From the NCBI RefSeq assembly GCF_014190915.1, contig NZ_JACHVU010000006.1:186001-250000 (forward strand): a DNA stretch of 64,000 bases, given 5' to 3'. The notes beneath the pieces are model-generated. The model saw only the letters and a program-made list of their open reading frames with translations, searched no databases and had not been told where the DNA came from. A program made the translations under genes and the position numbers. This DNA is from Mycolicibacterium iranicum. Its GTDB lineage: Bacteria > Actinomycetota > Actinomycetes > Mycobacteriales > Mycobacteriaceae. Positions 1 through 8,629 of the stretch are shown in pieces. How positions within the stretch are numbered: position 1 is the first letter of the stretch; the number at the start of each line of letters is the position of its first letter.

Positions 1-2
1 CA

Positions 3-1409
3 GCGGATCTGGGAGCGGCGATGATCGCGGCCGGGATCGGCAAGGGCACCCGGGTCGGTCTGCTGATGCCCAACGGGGTGTCGTGGGCGACGATCGCGCT
101 GGCCGCGATGCGCGTCGGCGCGATCCTCGTCCCACTCAGCACACTGCTGTCGCCGCCCGAACTCGCCGCGCAACTACACACCGCCTCGGTCCAGCACCTG
201 ATCGCTGTGGAGGAGTTCCGGGGCCGCCACTTCTCCGACGGCCTCGAGCCGAGGCCGCCCGCGCTGCGCACGGTGCGGACCCCCGCTGAGATGCTTGCGC
301 TCCCCACCGCTTCGTCGACTGCCGCAGTCGGTGCGGCGATGGCCCGCGGCGTCCGGCCCGCCGACCCGATGGCGATCGTATTCACCTCGGGCAGCAGCGG
401 TCCCCCCAAGGGCGTCCTGCATTCGCACGGCAGCGCGATCGGTGCCGTCGCGTCCGGCCTCGCCGCCCGCTGCATCGGAAGCGACACGAGGCTGTACCTG
501 CCGATGCCGTTCTTCTGGGTCGGCGGCCTCGCGGGCGGCCTGCTGTCCGCCCTGGTCGCCGGGGCCACCCTGGTCACCGAGCCTGCACCGCAGCCCGATT
601 CGACGCTGCGCCTCCTCGCCGCGGAGCGCGTGACCCTGTTCCGGGGATGGCCCGATCAGGCCGAGGCCCTGGCCCGGCACCTCGACAGCTCCGGCGTCGA
701 TCTGTCGCACCTGCAGCCCGGCAGCCTGGAGGCGCTCCTCCCGTCGCGGTTGCGGTCCCGTCCGGGAGCCCGCGCCCGGTTGTTCGGCATGACGGAGTCC
801 TTCGGTCCGTACAGCGGCTATCCCGCCGACACCGACATGCCCCAAGACGCCTGGGGCAGTTGCGGAAAGCCGTTCGACGGAACGCAGGTCCGCATCGTCG
901 ATCCCGACAGCGGCGAGGAGCTACCGGCGGGTGAGGTCGGCATGATCCAGCTCCGGGGTCCGCACACGCTGCGGGGGATCTGCGGTCGCACCCGCGACGA
1001 GGTGTTCACCGCCGACGGCTACTACCCGACGGGCGACCTCGGACACCTGTCCCCGCAGGGTTTCCCGTTCTACCACGGACGCTGCGACGACATGTTCAAG
1101 GTCAACGGCGCCACCGTGTATCCCGCCGAGGTGGAACGGGCGCTGCGCACCCTGCCCGGCGTGCGGGCCGCCTATGCCACCAATGTTCCTGACGGCCAGG
1201 GCAACCGTGTCGGCGCGGCCGTCGTCTGCGACGGGCCGCTCGACGGCGCCGACGTAGTCGACCAGCTACGTTCGGCGGCACGCACCGTGCTCAGCAGTTT
1301 CAAGGTGCCGACGCGCTGGGCACTTCTCGCCGACGACCGGGCCGTTCCGCGGGGCGGCACAGGGAAGGTCGACGTGGTGGGCCTGCGGGCTCTCATCGAC
1401 CGCGCCTGA
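3..1409 (+). CDS. Acyl-CoA synthetase / AMP-dependent ligase (5' end outside window)
   Basis: The reading frame is open to the left edge of the window (codons reading ADLGAAM before the first internal ATG at 21), so the true start lies upstream and only about 468 C-terminal residues are visible. The ANL-superfamily adenylation P-loop is present (FTSGSSGPPKG near residue 120 from position 21), followed by the GMTES adenine-site motif, the TGDL motif and the hinge/C-terminal segment (GRCDDMFKVNGATVYPAEVE), and it ends with a TGKV motif containing the catalytic Lys. Members activate a carboxylic acid as acyl-AMP and then acyl-CoA in the cytoplasm. It converges with the CoA-transferase gene, leaving 7 bp. 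In this setting it probably feeds a fatty, alicyclic or aromatic acid into the neighbouring beta-oxidation genes. The substrate cannot be read from sequence. Confidence 0.9.
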   Translation, partial: ADLGAAMIAAGIGKGTRVGLLMPNGVSWATIALAAMRVGAILVPLSTLLSPPELAAQLHTASVQHLIAVEEFRGRHFSDGLEPRPPALRTVRTPAEMLALPTASSTAAVGAAMARGVRPADPMAIVFTSGSSGPPKGVLHSHGSAIGAVASGLAARCIGSDTRLYLPMPFFWVGGLAGGLLSALVAGATLVTEPAPQPDSTLRLLAAERVTLFRGWPDQAEALARHLDSSGVDLSHLQPGSLEALLPSRLRSRPGARARLFGMTESFGPYSGYPADTDMPQDAWGSCGKPFDGTQVRIVDPDSGEELPAGEVGMIQLRGPHTLRGICGRTRDEVFTADGYYPTGDLGHLSPQGFPFYHGRCDDMFKVNGATVYPAEVERALRTLPGVRAAYATNVPDGQGNRVGAAVVCDGPLDGADVVDQLRSAARTVLSSFKVPTRWALLADDRAVPRGGTGKVDVVGLRALIDRA

Positions 1410-1416
1410 GCACAGC

Positions 1417-2631
1417 TCACACCACATTGCGCTCGCGCAGGGCGGCGACCTGTTCGTCGGTGTAGCCGATCTCACCGAGGATCTCCGCGGTGTGCTCCCC
1501 GAGCAGGGGGGCGCGGCGCCGGATCTGCCCGGGGGTCGCCGACAGCCGGAACGGCGTGTCGAGGATGGGCACGTCGTGCGCCGCCCCGGGGAACGGCACC
1601 CGTTTCAGATACCCCATCGCCGCCACATGGGGGTCGTCGAGCACATCCTGGGTGGAATGCATCGGCGCCGCAGGGAGTTTGGCCCGCTCCAGGAGTTGCA
1701 GTACCTCGGCTTTGGTCCTCCCGGCGCACCACCGCGCCATGATGTCGTTGAGGATGTCGCCGTGGCGCCATCGCGAGTCGTCGTCGGCGAACCTCGCATC
1801 GTCGAGCAATTCCGGCCTGCCGACCAGCCTGCACCAGCGCGCGAACATCGACGGACCCGCGATCTGCAGGAGCACCCAGCCGTCGTCCGACGTCCGGTAC
1901 AGGTCGCACGGCGCCACCGACGCCCCCTGGTTGCCCATCCGAGGTTTGTCGATCCCGAGCAGGTCGCGCTCGATGAGAAAGGCGTTCGACAGCATCATCG
2001 CCGTGGGAAGCAAGGCCCCCTCGACGTGTTGTCCCCGCCCGGTGCGGTCGCGATGGAACAGCGCCATCATGACCCCGATCGTCAACGTCAACGCGGTGCC
2101 GAAGTCGGCGTACGGCACCACGGTTCGGATCGGCTGGTCGGGCAGCCCCTGCCGGTACACCGCGCCCGACATGACCTGACCGGCGCCGTCGAATCCGATC
2201 CGCTCGCTGTACGGGCCCCCTTCGCCGTAGGCCGTGGCGCTGGCGAGGATGACGTCCGGCTTGACGGCGCGCAGCGTGTCGTAGTCCAGACCGCTGGAGC
2301 GCATCCCGGCAGCGGGCATGTTGGCCACGACGATGTCGGCCCCCGCCACCAGCTTGCGGGTGATCTCGCGGCCCTCTTCGGTGGTGGTGTCGAGCGTGAG
2401 TGAGCGCTTGTTGCGGTTGCACTGCAGGAAGGTTCCGCCTTCACCGCCTTCGGTGACCGACTGGACCCAGCGATCCTCACCGCCCTCGCGCTTCTCGACC
2501 CGGATCACGTCGGCGCCCATGTCCGCCAGCAGCGCCGAACACCAGGGCGCGGCGATGAAACGTCCGTAGTCCAGGACGCGGATGCCGTCGAGGACGGCGG
2601 CGCCGCCGGCAGATTCCGCACCCACGCTCAT
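1417..2631 (-). CDS. CaiB/BaiF family CoA transferase
   Basis: 404-residue class III CoA transferase (formyl-CoA transferase fold). The N-terminus (VLDYGRFIAAPWCSALLADMG) is the family signature. The likely catalytic Asp is D176 in the segment VVPYADFGTAL, just before the conserved HRDRTGRGQ loop. Such enzymes move CoA between a donor thioester and an acid through an Asp-acyl anhydride, without ATP. The ATG at 2631 is preceded by a GGAGG ribosome site. It is the last gene of a minus-strand unit running SDR, thiolase, acyl-CoA dehydrogenase, GntR, CoA transferase, but the 50 bp between GntR and this gene hold a palindrome and could give it a promoter of its own. It probably supplies an alternative CoA activation for the same pathway. 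The substrate is unknown. Confidence 0.9.
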   Translation of the reverse strand: MSVGAESAGGAAVLDGIRVLDYGRFIAAPWCSALLADMGADVIRVEKREGGEDRWVQSVTEGGEGGTFLQCNRNKRSLTLDTTTEEGREITRKLVAGADIVVANMPAAGMRSSGLDYDTLRAVKPDVILASATAYGEGGPYSERIGFDGAGQVMSGAVYRQGLPDQPIRTVVPYADFGTALTLTIGVMMALFHRDRTGRGQHVEGALLPTAMMLSNAFLIERDLLGIDKPRMGNQGASVAPCDLYRTSDDGWVLLQIAGPSMFARWCRLVGRPELLDDARFADDDSRWRHGDILNDIMARWCAGRTKAEVLQLLERAKLPAAPMHSTQDVLDDPHVAAMGYLKRVPFPGAAHDVPILDTPFRLSATPGQIRRRAPLLGEHTAEILGEIGYTDEQVAALRERNVV

Positions 2632-2663
2632 GAACCGCCTCCGCCGAGCTGCTGACTGTAAGC

Positions 2664-2674
2664 GTTACGGTAAC
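2664..2674. promoter_or_regulatory. Short palindrome upstream of the CoA transferase
   Basis: GTTACGGTAAC is an 11-bp perfect inverted repeat around one central base. It lies between the GntR stop and the CoA-transferase start, 33 bp before the start codon. Its place and symmetry fit a repressor operator. The binding protein is not known, and the adjacent GntR protein is only a guess. Confidence 0.35.
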
Positions 2675-2681
2675 ACCGTCG

Positions 2682-3350
2682 TCAGCCGATGACGCCACGC
2701 TGGGTGAGGTGGTCGATCAACGGCCCGGCGGCGGCGCACAGGTGCGCCGACATCGCGGCGCGGGCACCTTCGGCGTCGCGCTCCCGCAGCGCGGCCAGAA
2801 GGAGCCGGTGGTCCCGCATGGAGTGCGCCGGCCAACCTTCGACGGTCGGATAGACCGACTCCAGGGCGAATCGGGTGATCTGCCCCATCAACTGAGCCAG
2901 CCTCGGCGACCCGGCCGCGACGTTCACCCCACGGTGGAACTCGTGGTTCAGCCGTACCGCGGCCTCGTGATCGTCGGCGCGGTAGGCGACTTCGAGCCTG
3001 TCCTGGATGCGGTTGAGATCGCGCAACTGCTCATCGCTGATGTGCTCGGCGGCGCGGCTGGCGAGCACCCCGCCGATGTGGGCCTGAACGTCCGAGACGT
3101 CGGCGATGTCGCGCCGGGTGATCGGCAGGACGACGAAACCGCGCCTGGGCAACTGGGTGAGCAATCCTTCGGCACGCAGCCCGAAGAGTGCCTCCCGGAC
3201 CGGGGTGACGCTGATTCCGAGTTCGTCGGCCAGCTGTTCGAGCCGGATGTACTGTCCGGCCGGATAGGTGCCCTCGAAGATGCGCCGCCGCACGAACCGG
3301 GCTACGTCCTCGGCGAGCTGCGGCCGCGCCGCGAATTCAGGGATGCTCAT
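2682..3350 (-). CDS. GntR family regulator, FadR/FCD subfamily
   Basis: 222 residues. The N-terminal winged helix-turn-helix (about residues 10-75) carries the GntR pattern LADELGISVTPVREALFGLRAEGLL, and the C-terminal part is an all-helical FCD ligand domain with the usual Asp and His metal or ligand residues. FCD regulators are usually repressors released by a small organic acid or acyl-CoA. The gene starts 3 bp after the stop of the acyl-CoA dehydrogenase and reads in the same direction, so it is probably co-transcribed with the pathway it controls. Candidate targets are the inverted repeat in the divergent promoter at 6545-6563 and the palindrome at 2664. The pairing of regulator and sites is inferred. 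Confidence 0.88.
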   Translation of the reverse strand: MSIPEFAARPQLAEDVARFVRRRIFEGTYPAGQYIRLEQLADELGISVTPVREALFGLRAEGLLTQLPRRGFVVLPITRRDIADVSDVQAHIGGVLASRAAEHISDEQLRDLNRIQDRLEVAYRADDHEAAVRLNHEFHRGVNVAAGSPRLAQLMGQITRFALESVYPTVEGWPAHSMRDHRLLLAALRERDAEGARAAMSAHLCAAAGPLIDHLTQRGVIG

Positions 3351-3353
3351 CGG

Positions 3354-4547
3354 CTAGACCCGGTAGTCCGCCAGCAACCGCTTGCTGATGATGTTCTTCT
3401 GGATCTCGCTGGTGCCCTCGCCGATGAGCAGGAACGGCGCGTCGCGCATCAGCCGCTCGATCTCGTACTCCTTGGAATAGCCGTAGCCACCGTGGATCCG
3501 GAAGCTCTGCTGGGTGACCTCGGCGCACACCTCGCTCGCGAAGTACTTGGCCATACCCGCGGCCACGTCGTTGCGGTCCCCGGAGTCCTTGAGCCGGGCG
3601 GCATTGACCATCATCAGGTGCGCCGCCTCGACTTTGGTCGCCATCTCGGCCAACTGGAATGCGATGGCCTGGTGCTCGGCGATCGGCTTGCCGAAGGTGC
3701 TGCGCTGCTGGGCATAGCGGACCGCGAGCTCGAATGCCCGCACCCCGACGCCACAGGCCCGCGCCGACACGTTGACCCGCCCCACCTCGACGCCGTCCAT
3801 CATTTGGAAGAAACCCTGACCCGGCGCCTCACCCAGGATGTCCGTGGCGTCGGCCCGGTATCCGTCGAAGATCAGCTCGGTCGTGTCGATACCTTTGTAG
3901 CCGAGCTTGTCCAGCTTCCCCGGGATGGTGAGCCCGGGCGCGACTTCGCCGAAGCCCGTGGGCTTTTCGACCAGGAACGCCGTCAGGTTCCGGTGTGGCT
4001 TCTCGGCGCCCTCGTCGGTGCGGACCAGGGCGGCGACCAGGGTCGAACTCCCGCCGTTGGTCAGCCACATCTTCTGGCCGTCGATGGTGTAGGTGCCGTC
4101 GCCGTTGTTCCTGGCACGCGTCCGGATCGCCGCGACATCGGAACCCAGTTCGGGCTCGGACATTGAGAATGCGCCGCGGGTCTCCCCGGTGGCCATCCGC
4201 GGGAGGTAGGACGCCTTCTGGGCCGCGGTGCCGTGCTGGCGGATCATGTAGGCGACGATGAAGTGAGTGTTGATCACCCCCGACACGCTCATCCATCCGC
4301 GGGCGAGTTCCTCGACGCACAGGGCGTACGTCAGCAGCGACTCCCCCAGCCCGCCGTACTCCTCGGGGATCATCAGCCCGAACAACCCCATCTCGCGCAT
4401 GGCGTCGACGATCGCCTGCGGATAGGCGTCGGCATGCTCCAGCTCCTGGGCGGCCGGGATGACCTCCCTGTCCACGAATTGCCGCACCGTGGAGACGATC
4501 TCGGTCTGGAACTCCGTCAGCCCGAGAGTCTGGGCGAGCCTGGTCAC
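3354..4547 (-). CDS. Acyl-CoA dehydrogenase
   Basis: 397 residues if started at GTG 4547, which overlaps the thiolase stop as GTGA; an ATG further upstream would lie inside the thiolase and adds a non-homologous Arg/Gly-rich leader. The full ACAD fold is present: N-terminal helices (FVDREVIPAAQELEHADAYP), the FAD-binding strand FSMSEPELGSDVAAI, and the C-terminal motif GEGTSEIQKNI with catalytic Glu377. It forms the alpha,beta double bond of an acyl-CoA and passes electrons to ETF. It is flanked by thiolase and GntR in one minus-strand unit. Chain length or branching specificity cannot be told from sequence. Confidence 0.93.
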   Translation of the reverse strand: MTRLAQTLGLTEFQTEIVSTVRQFVDREVIPAAQELEHADAYPQAIVDAMREMGLFGLMIPEEYGGLGESLLTYALCVEELARGWMSVSGVINTHFIVAYMIRQHGTAAQKASYLPRMATGETRGAFSMSEPELGSDVAAIRTRARNNGDGTYTIDGQKMWLTNGGSSTLVAALVRTDEGAEKPHRNLTAFLVEKPTGFGEVAPGLTIPGKLDKLGYKGIDTTELIFDGYRADATDILGEAPGQGFFQMMDGVEVGRVNVSARACGVGVRAFELAVRYAQQRSTFGKPIAEHQAIAFQLAEMATKVEAAHLMMVNAARLKDSGDRNDVAAGMAKYFASEVCAEVTQQSFRIHGGYGYSKEYEIERLMRDAPFLLIGEGTSEIQKNIISKRLLADYRV

Positions 4548-5761
4548 TGCGCCACCCTCTCGAACACCGCGGCCAGCCCCTGGCCGCCGCCGATGCACAT
4601 CGTCTCCAGGCCGTACCTGCCGTCACGGCGGGTCAGTTCGCGCGCCAGCGTGGCAAGCATCCGCCCGCCGGTCGCGCCGACAGGATGACCCAGCGATATC
4701 CCGGAACCGTGCACGTTGGTGCGCTCCAGATCCGCATCGGTGAACTTCCATTCGCGCAGACAGGCCAAGGCCTGCGCGGCGAACGCCTCGTTGAGCTCGA
4801 TCAGGTCCATGTCGGCCAGCGTCAGCCCGGCCTTGGCAAGGGCGCGCTCGGTGGCGGGCACCGGCCCGATTCCCATCACCTTGGGGGCCACCCCGGCGAC
4901 ACCCCACGACACGATGCGCACCAGCGGCCGCAATCCGAGTTCGGCGGCCTTCTCCGGCGTGGTGACCAGACACATCGCGGCGGCGTCATTCTGGCCGCTG
5001 GAATTGCCCGCCGTCACCGTGGCCTCCGAGTCCTGCTTGCCGAGAACGGGAGTGAGCTTGGCCAGCGCCTCGACCGACGTGTCGGCGCGCGGATGCTCGT
5101 CGGTGTCGACGACCTCCTCGCCCGACCGGCTGGACACCGTCACCGGAATGATGGTCTCGGCGAGCAGCCCCGCGGTCTGCGCGTCGACCGCGCGCCGGTG
5201 GGACCGCACCGCGAGCTCGTCCTGTTCCTCACGCGGGATGCGGTATTCGCGGCGCAGGTTCTCCGCGGTCTCCAGCATTCCTCCGGGCACCGGGTGGTGC
5301 TTGCCGCCTGCGGTGGTTCGGCCCCGTGTGAGCGCATCGTGCACGGTGATGCCCCCGCGCGCCCCGCCCCAGCGCATGTCGGTGGAGTGGAACACCACGT
5401 TGCTCATGGACTCGGCACCGCCCGCGACCACCAGATCGTTGTCACCGCCGGCGACCTGCATCGCCGCCTGCACGACCGCCTGGAGACCCGAACCGCACCG
5501 GCGGTCGATCTGCATGCCGGGCACCGTCACCGGCAGCCCGGCGTCGAGCGCGATCACCCGACCGATGGCGGGCGCCTCCGTGCTGGGGTAGCAGTGCCCG
5601 ACGATCACATCCTCGACGGCCTCCGGTGCCACACCGGTGCGGGCCAACAACCCCTGCAGCGCGACGACGCCCAGCTCGACCGCGGTCAGCGACCGGAACA
5701 TGCCGTTGTAGCGGCCGATCGGGGTCCGCACCGGTTCGCAGATGACCGCCTCGCGCGTCAC
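4544..5761 (-). CDS. Thiolase (acetyl-CoA C-acyltransferase)
   Basis: 405 residues from GTG 5761, which overlaps the SDR stop as GTGA. The three thiolase active-site segments are intact: nucleophilic Cys in [11 protein letters not shown], His in [12 protein letters not shown] with NEAFAAQ before it, and the proton-shuttling Cys in MCIGGGQG. The [14 protein letters not shown] loop is also typical. It cleaves 3-ketoacyl-CoA to a shortened acyl-CoA plus acetyl- or propionyl-CoA. Together with the SDR upstream (3-hydroxyacyl-CoA dehydrogenase role) and the acyl-CoA dehydrogenase downstream it makes most of a beta-oxidation round; the missing hydratase could be the MaoC protein at 10945 or an enzyme elsewhere. 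Confidence 0.94.
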   Translation of the reverse strand: MTREAVICEPVRTPIGRYNGMFRSLTAVELGVVALQGLLARTGVAPEAVEDVIVGHCYPSTEAPAIGRVIALDAGLPVTVPGMQIDRRCGSGLQAVVQAAMQVAGGDNDLVVAGGAESMSNVVFHSTDMRWGGARGGITVHDALTRGRTTAGGKHHPVPGGMLETAENLRREYRIPREEQDELAVRSHRRAVDAQTAGLLAETIIPVTVSSRSGEEVVDTDEHPRADTSVEALAKLTPVLGKQDSEATVTAGNSSGQNDAAAMCLVTTPEKAAELGLRPLVRIVSWGVAGVAPKVMGIGPVPATERALAKAGLTLADMDLIELNEAFAAQALACLREWKFTDADLERTNVHGSGISLGHPVGATGGRMLATLARELTRRDGRYGLETMCIGGGQGLAAVFERVAQ

Positions 5762-6510
5762 AGGTGCCGTCCGCCGGTGACCTCCAGGACGGTGCCCGTC
5801 ATGTACGACGACAGGTCCGAGGCGAGGAACAGGGCCACGTTCGCGACCTCCTCGGGCTCCCCTGCGCGCCCCATGGGGACCTCGGCCACCTTCGAATCCC
5901 AGATCCGTTGCGGCATGGCCTCGGTCATCGCCGACCGGATCAGCCCGGGCTGGATCGCGTTGACCCTCACGCCGAGGTAGGCGAGTTCCTTGGAGGCCGC
6001 CTTGGTCATGCCCACGATGCCGGCCTTGGCCGCCGAGTAGTTGGTCTGCCCGACCATGCCGACCTTGCCCGAGATCGACGACATGTTGACGATCGCGCCG
6101 CGCTTGTTCTCTCGCATGATCGCTGCGGCGGCCCGCAGACCGTTCCAGGTGCCCTTCAGGTGGACCGCGATCACCTGATCGAACTGGTCCTCGGTCATCT
6201 TGCGCATCGTGGCGTCGCGGGTGATGCCGGCGTTGTTGATCATGATGTCGAGACCGCCGTACGTCTCCACGGCCGCCGCGACCAGCGCCTCGACCTCGCC
6301 GGAATCGGTGACGTCGCAACGGAAGGCACGCGCCACCTCGGCCCCACCGAGGGTGTCGGCAGCCTCCTGCGTCGCGTCGATGTTGACGTCCCCGAGCACC
6401 ACGCGGGCGCCCTCCGCAACGAACCGTTGCGCGATGGCGAAGCCCAGCCCCTGAGCCCCTCCGGTGACCACAGCGGTCCGACCTGTCAGCAATGACACCT
6501 GTTCACCCAT
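5758..6510 (-). CDS. Short-chain dehydrogenase/reductase (FabG-like)
   Basis: Classical SDR with the cofactor motif [16 protein letters not shown], and the catalytic Ser-Tyr-Lys (NMSSISGK and [10 protein letters not shown]). Asp at the end of beta-2 (LGDVN) suggests NAD(H). It probably oxidises a 3-hydroxyacyl-CoA. The reading frame extends to ATG 6546, but that codon lies inside the inverted repeat at 6545-6563, and the first 12 residues from it ([12 protein letters not shown]) are not family-like. I prefer ATG 6510 ([14 protein letters not shown]), giving 250 residues. It is the first gene of the minus-strand unit and diverges from the acyl-CoA dehydrogenase at 6627. Confidence 0.88.
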   Translation of the reverse strand: MGEQVSLLTGRTAVVTGGAQGLGFAIAQRFVAEGARVVLGDVNIDATQEAADTLGGAEVARAFRCDVTDSGEVEALVAAAVETYGGLDIMINNAGITRDATMRKMTEDQFDQVIAVHLKGTWNGLRAAAAIMRENKRGAIVNMSSISGKVGMVGQTNYSAAKAGIVGMTKAASKELAYLGVRVNAIQPGLIRSAMTEAMPQRIWDSKVAEVPMGRAGEPEEVANVALFLASDLSSYMTGTVLEVTGGRHL

Positions 6511-6544
6511 CCTCACGCCAGTAGGAACCCTCATCGGGATCGTC

Positions 6545-6563
6545 ATCGTATTTCATATACGAT
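6545..6563. promoter_or_regulatory. Inverted-repeat operator in the divergent SDR/acyl-CoA dehydrogenase promoter
   Basis: ATCGTAT-TTCAT-ATACGAT has perfect 7-bp arms around 5 bp. It is the only clear symmetric element between the two divergent transcription units, and its GTAT/ATAC core resembles sites of FCD-type GntR regulators. One such regulator is encoded in the operon. It is likely to control both directions; this is inference from position and symmetry. Confidence 0.55.
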
Positions 6564-6626
6564 ATTGGCCGATCGCCGGCCTGTCAGGCGGGCCCAGTCG
6601 ACCCAGTCCCCGAGGAGCATCAGACG

Positions 6627-7811
6627 ATGACGACAGCCGAAGTCAGCGACGAGGATTTCCAGGCGATCCTGGCTCAGACCCGACAGTTCGTCCGCACCGC
6701 CGTCGTCCCCCGCGAGCAGGAGATCCTTGCGTCGGACCGCGTGCCCGATGATCTGCGCGACCAGGCAAAAGCCATGGGGCTCTTCGGTTATGCGATCCCA
6801 CAGGAGTGGGGCGGCCTCGGTCTGAACCTCGCCCAGGACGTCGAGCTGGCCATGGAACTCGGCTACACATCCCTTGCCCTGCGGTCGATGTTCGGCACCA
6901 ACAACGGCATCGCCGGCCAGGTCCTCGTCGGTTACGGCACCGACGAACAGAAGAAGACCTGGCTGGAGCGGATCGCCTCGGGCGAGGTCGTCGCCTCGTT
7001 CGCCCTCACCGAGCCCGGCGCGGGCTCCAACCCCGCGGGGCTGCGGACGAAGGCGGTGCGTGACGGCTCGCAGGACGGCGCCGACTGGATCATCAACGGC
7101 CAGAAGCAGTACATCACCAACGCTCCCGATGCCGACCTGTTCGTCACCTTCGCCCGGAGCCGCCCCGCCGACGAGCAGGGCGCCGGCATCGCCGTCTTCC
7201 TCATCCCCGCCGACACCCCGGGGGTCGAGGTCGGCGCCAAGGACAAGAAGATGGGCCAGGAAGGGGCGTGGACCGCTGACGTCAGCTTCACCGACGTGCG
7301 GGTTCCGCACAGCGCACTGGTCGGGGGTGCGGAGGACATCGGCTACCGGGCGGCGATGGTGTCGCTGGCGCGCGGACGGGTGCACATCGCCGCGCTGGCG
7401 GTCGGGACAGCGCAACGGGCACTGGACGAATCGGTGGCCTACGCTGCCACCGCGACCCAGGGCGGGACGCCGATCGGCGAATTCCAGCTGGTGCAGGCCA
7501 TGCTGGCCGACCAGCAGACCGGGGTGCTCGCCGGACGGGCGCTCGTCCGGGACACCGCACAGCAGTGGATCACCGAGCAGGACCGCAGAATCGCGCCGTC
7601 CGCGGCGAAGCTGTTCTGCACCGAGATGGCCGGCAAGGTCGCCGATCTGGCGGTTCAGGTCCACGGCGGAAGCGGTTACATGCGGGAAGTGCCCGTCGAG
7701 CGGATCTATCGCGACGTCCGGCTGCTGCGGCTCTACGAGGGAACCAGCGAGATCCAGAGGCTGATCGTCGGTGGCGGCCTCGTCAAGGCCTACGCGAAAG
7801 CCAACCGGTGA
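6627..7811 (+). CDS. Acyl-CoA dehydrogenase
   Basis: 394-residue ACAD started at ATG 6627 behind GAGGAG. It shows the FAD strand FALTEPGAGSNPAGL, the substrate-loop region, and LYEGTSEIQR with catalytic Glu371. Unlike the enzyme at 3354 it has no extended N-terminus and diverges in sequence throughout, so the two are paralogues for different substrates or different steps. The mycofactocin-type SDR follows with a GTGA overlap, which suggests the two work on the same compound. Expression is probably governed by the inverted repeat about 65 bp upstream. Confidence 0.93.
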   Translation: MTTAEVSDEDFQAILAQTRQFVRTAVVPREQEILASDRVPDDLRDQAKAMGLFGYAIPQEWGGLGLNLAQDVELAMELGYTSLALRSMFGTNNGIAGQVLVGYGTDEQKKTWLERIASGEVVASFALTEPGAGSNPAGLRTKAVRDGSQDGADWIINGQKQYITNAPDADLFVTFARSRPADEQGAGIAVFLIPADTPGVEVGAKDKKMGQEGAWTADVSFTDVRVPHSALVGGAEDIGYRAAMVSLARGRVHIAALAVGTAQRALDESVAYAATATQGGTPIGEFQLVQAMLADQQTGVLAGRALVRDTAQQWITEQDRRIAPSAAKLFCTEMAGKVADLAVQVHGGSGYMREVPVERIYRDVRLLRLYEGTSEIQRLIVGGGLVKAYAKANR

Positions 7812-8629
7812 CCGGCCGACTGCAGGGCCGGGTCGCGTTCATCACCGGGGCTGCACGAGGGCAGGGCCGGGCGCACGCTGTGCGGATGGCCCGCGAAGGC
7901 GCCGACATCATCGCCGTCGACATCGCCGGCCCTCTACCGCCCTGCGTGCCCTACCTTCACGCCACACCCGCCGATCTCGACGAGACGGTCGCCCTCGTCG
8001 AGGCGACGGGCCGCCGCATCCTCGCCTCGGTGGTCGACGTCCGCGACGGCGACGCGCTGCGCGAGACCGTGCATGCCGGGGTCGCCGAGCTGGGCAGACT
8101 GGACGTGATCGTCGCCAACGCCGGCGTGACAGCCCCGCAGGCCTGGGACGACATCAGCGCCGAGGACTTCCGCGACGTGATGGACATCAATGTGACGGGG
8201 ACGTGGAACACCGTCATGGCGGGCGCACAGAAGATCATCGACGGCGGCCGCGGTGGATCCATCGTGCTGATCAGCTCGGCGGCCGGAATCAAGTTGCAGC
8301 CGTTCATGATCCACTACACCGCCAGCAAGCATGCGGTGACGGGCATGGCGCGTGCTTTCGCCGCCGAACTCGGCAGGCATTCGATCCGGGTCAACAGCGT
8401 GCACCCCGGTCCGGTCCTCACCGACATGGGCACCGGCGACATGGTGACCGCGCTGGGCAAGGCGATGGAGACCAATCCCCAGTTGTCCAACATGATGACG
8501 CCGTTCCTGCCGACGTGGGCGGTCGAGCCCGAGGACATCGCCGACGCCGTGTGCTGGCTGGCGAGCGACGAGTCGAAGTTCGTGACCGCGGGCGCGATCT
8601 CGGTCGACCAGGGTTCGACCCACTACTGA
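7808..8629 (+). CDS. Mycofactocin-coupled SDR family oxidoreductase
   Basis: 273 residues from GTG 7808, overlapping the preceding stop by 4 bp. The N-terminus GRVAFITGAARGQGRAHAVR and the following EGADIIAVDI are the hallmark of the mycofactocin-coupled SDR subfamily, whose tightly bound NAD(H) is recycled by the peptide-derived cofactor mycofactocin. Catalytic Ser, Tyr and Lys are seen in LISSAAG and HYTASKHAV. Such enzymes oxidise secondary or branched alcohols (known examples include carveol dehydrogenases). The gene shares 7 bp at its 3' end with the convergent hydrolase. It probably makes the ketone or aldehyde used by the neighbouring monooxygenase or ligase. Confidence 0.92.
   Translation: MTGRLQGRVAFITGAARGQGRAHAVRMAREGADIIAVDIAGPLPPCVPYLHATPADLDETVALVEATGRRILASVVDVRDGDALRETVHAGVAELGRLDVIVANAGVTAPQAWDDISAEDFRDVMDINVTGTWNTVMAGAQKIIDGGRGGSIVLISSAAGIKLQPFMIHYTASKHAVTGMARAFAAELGRHSIRVNSVHPGPVLTDMGTGDMVTALGKAMETNPQLSNMMTPFLPTWAVEPEDIADAVCWLASDESKFVTAGAISVDQGSTHY

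Noticed and set aside
4548..4598. Longer start for the acyl-CoA dehydrogenase within the thiolase gene
   Set aside because: Adds an Arg/Gly-rich leader that is antisense-like; the GTGA overlap gives a natural start.
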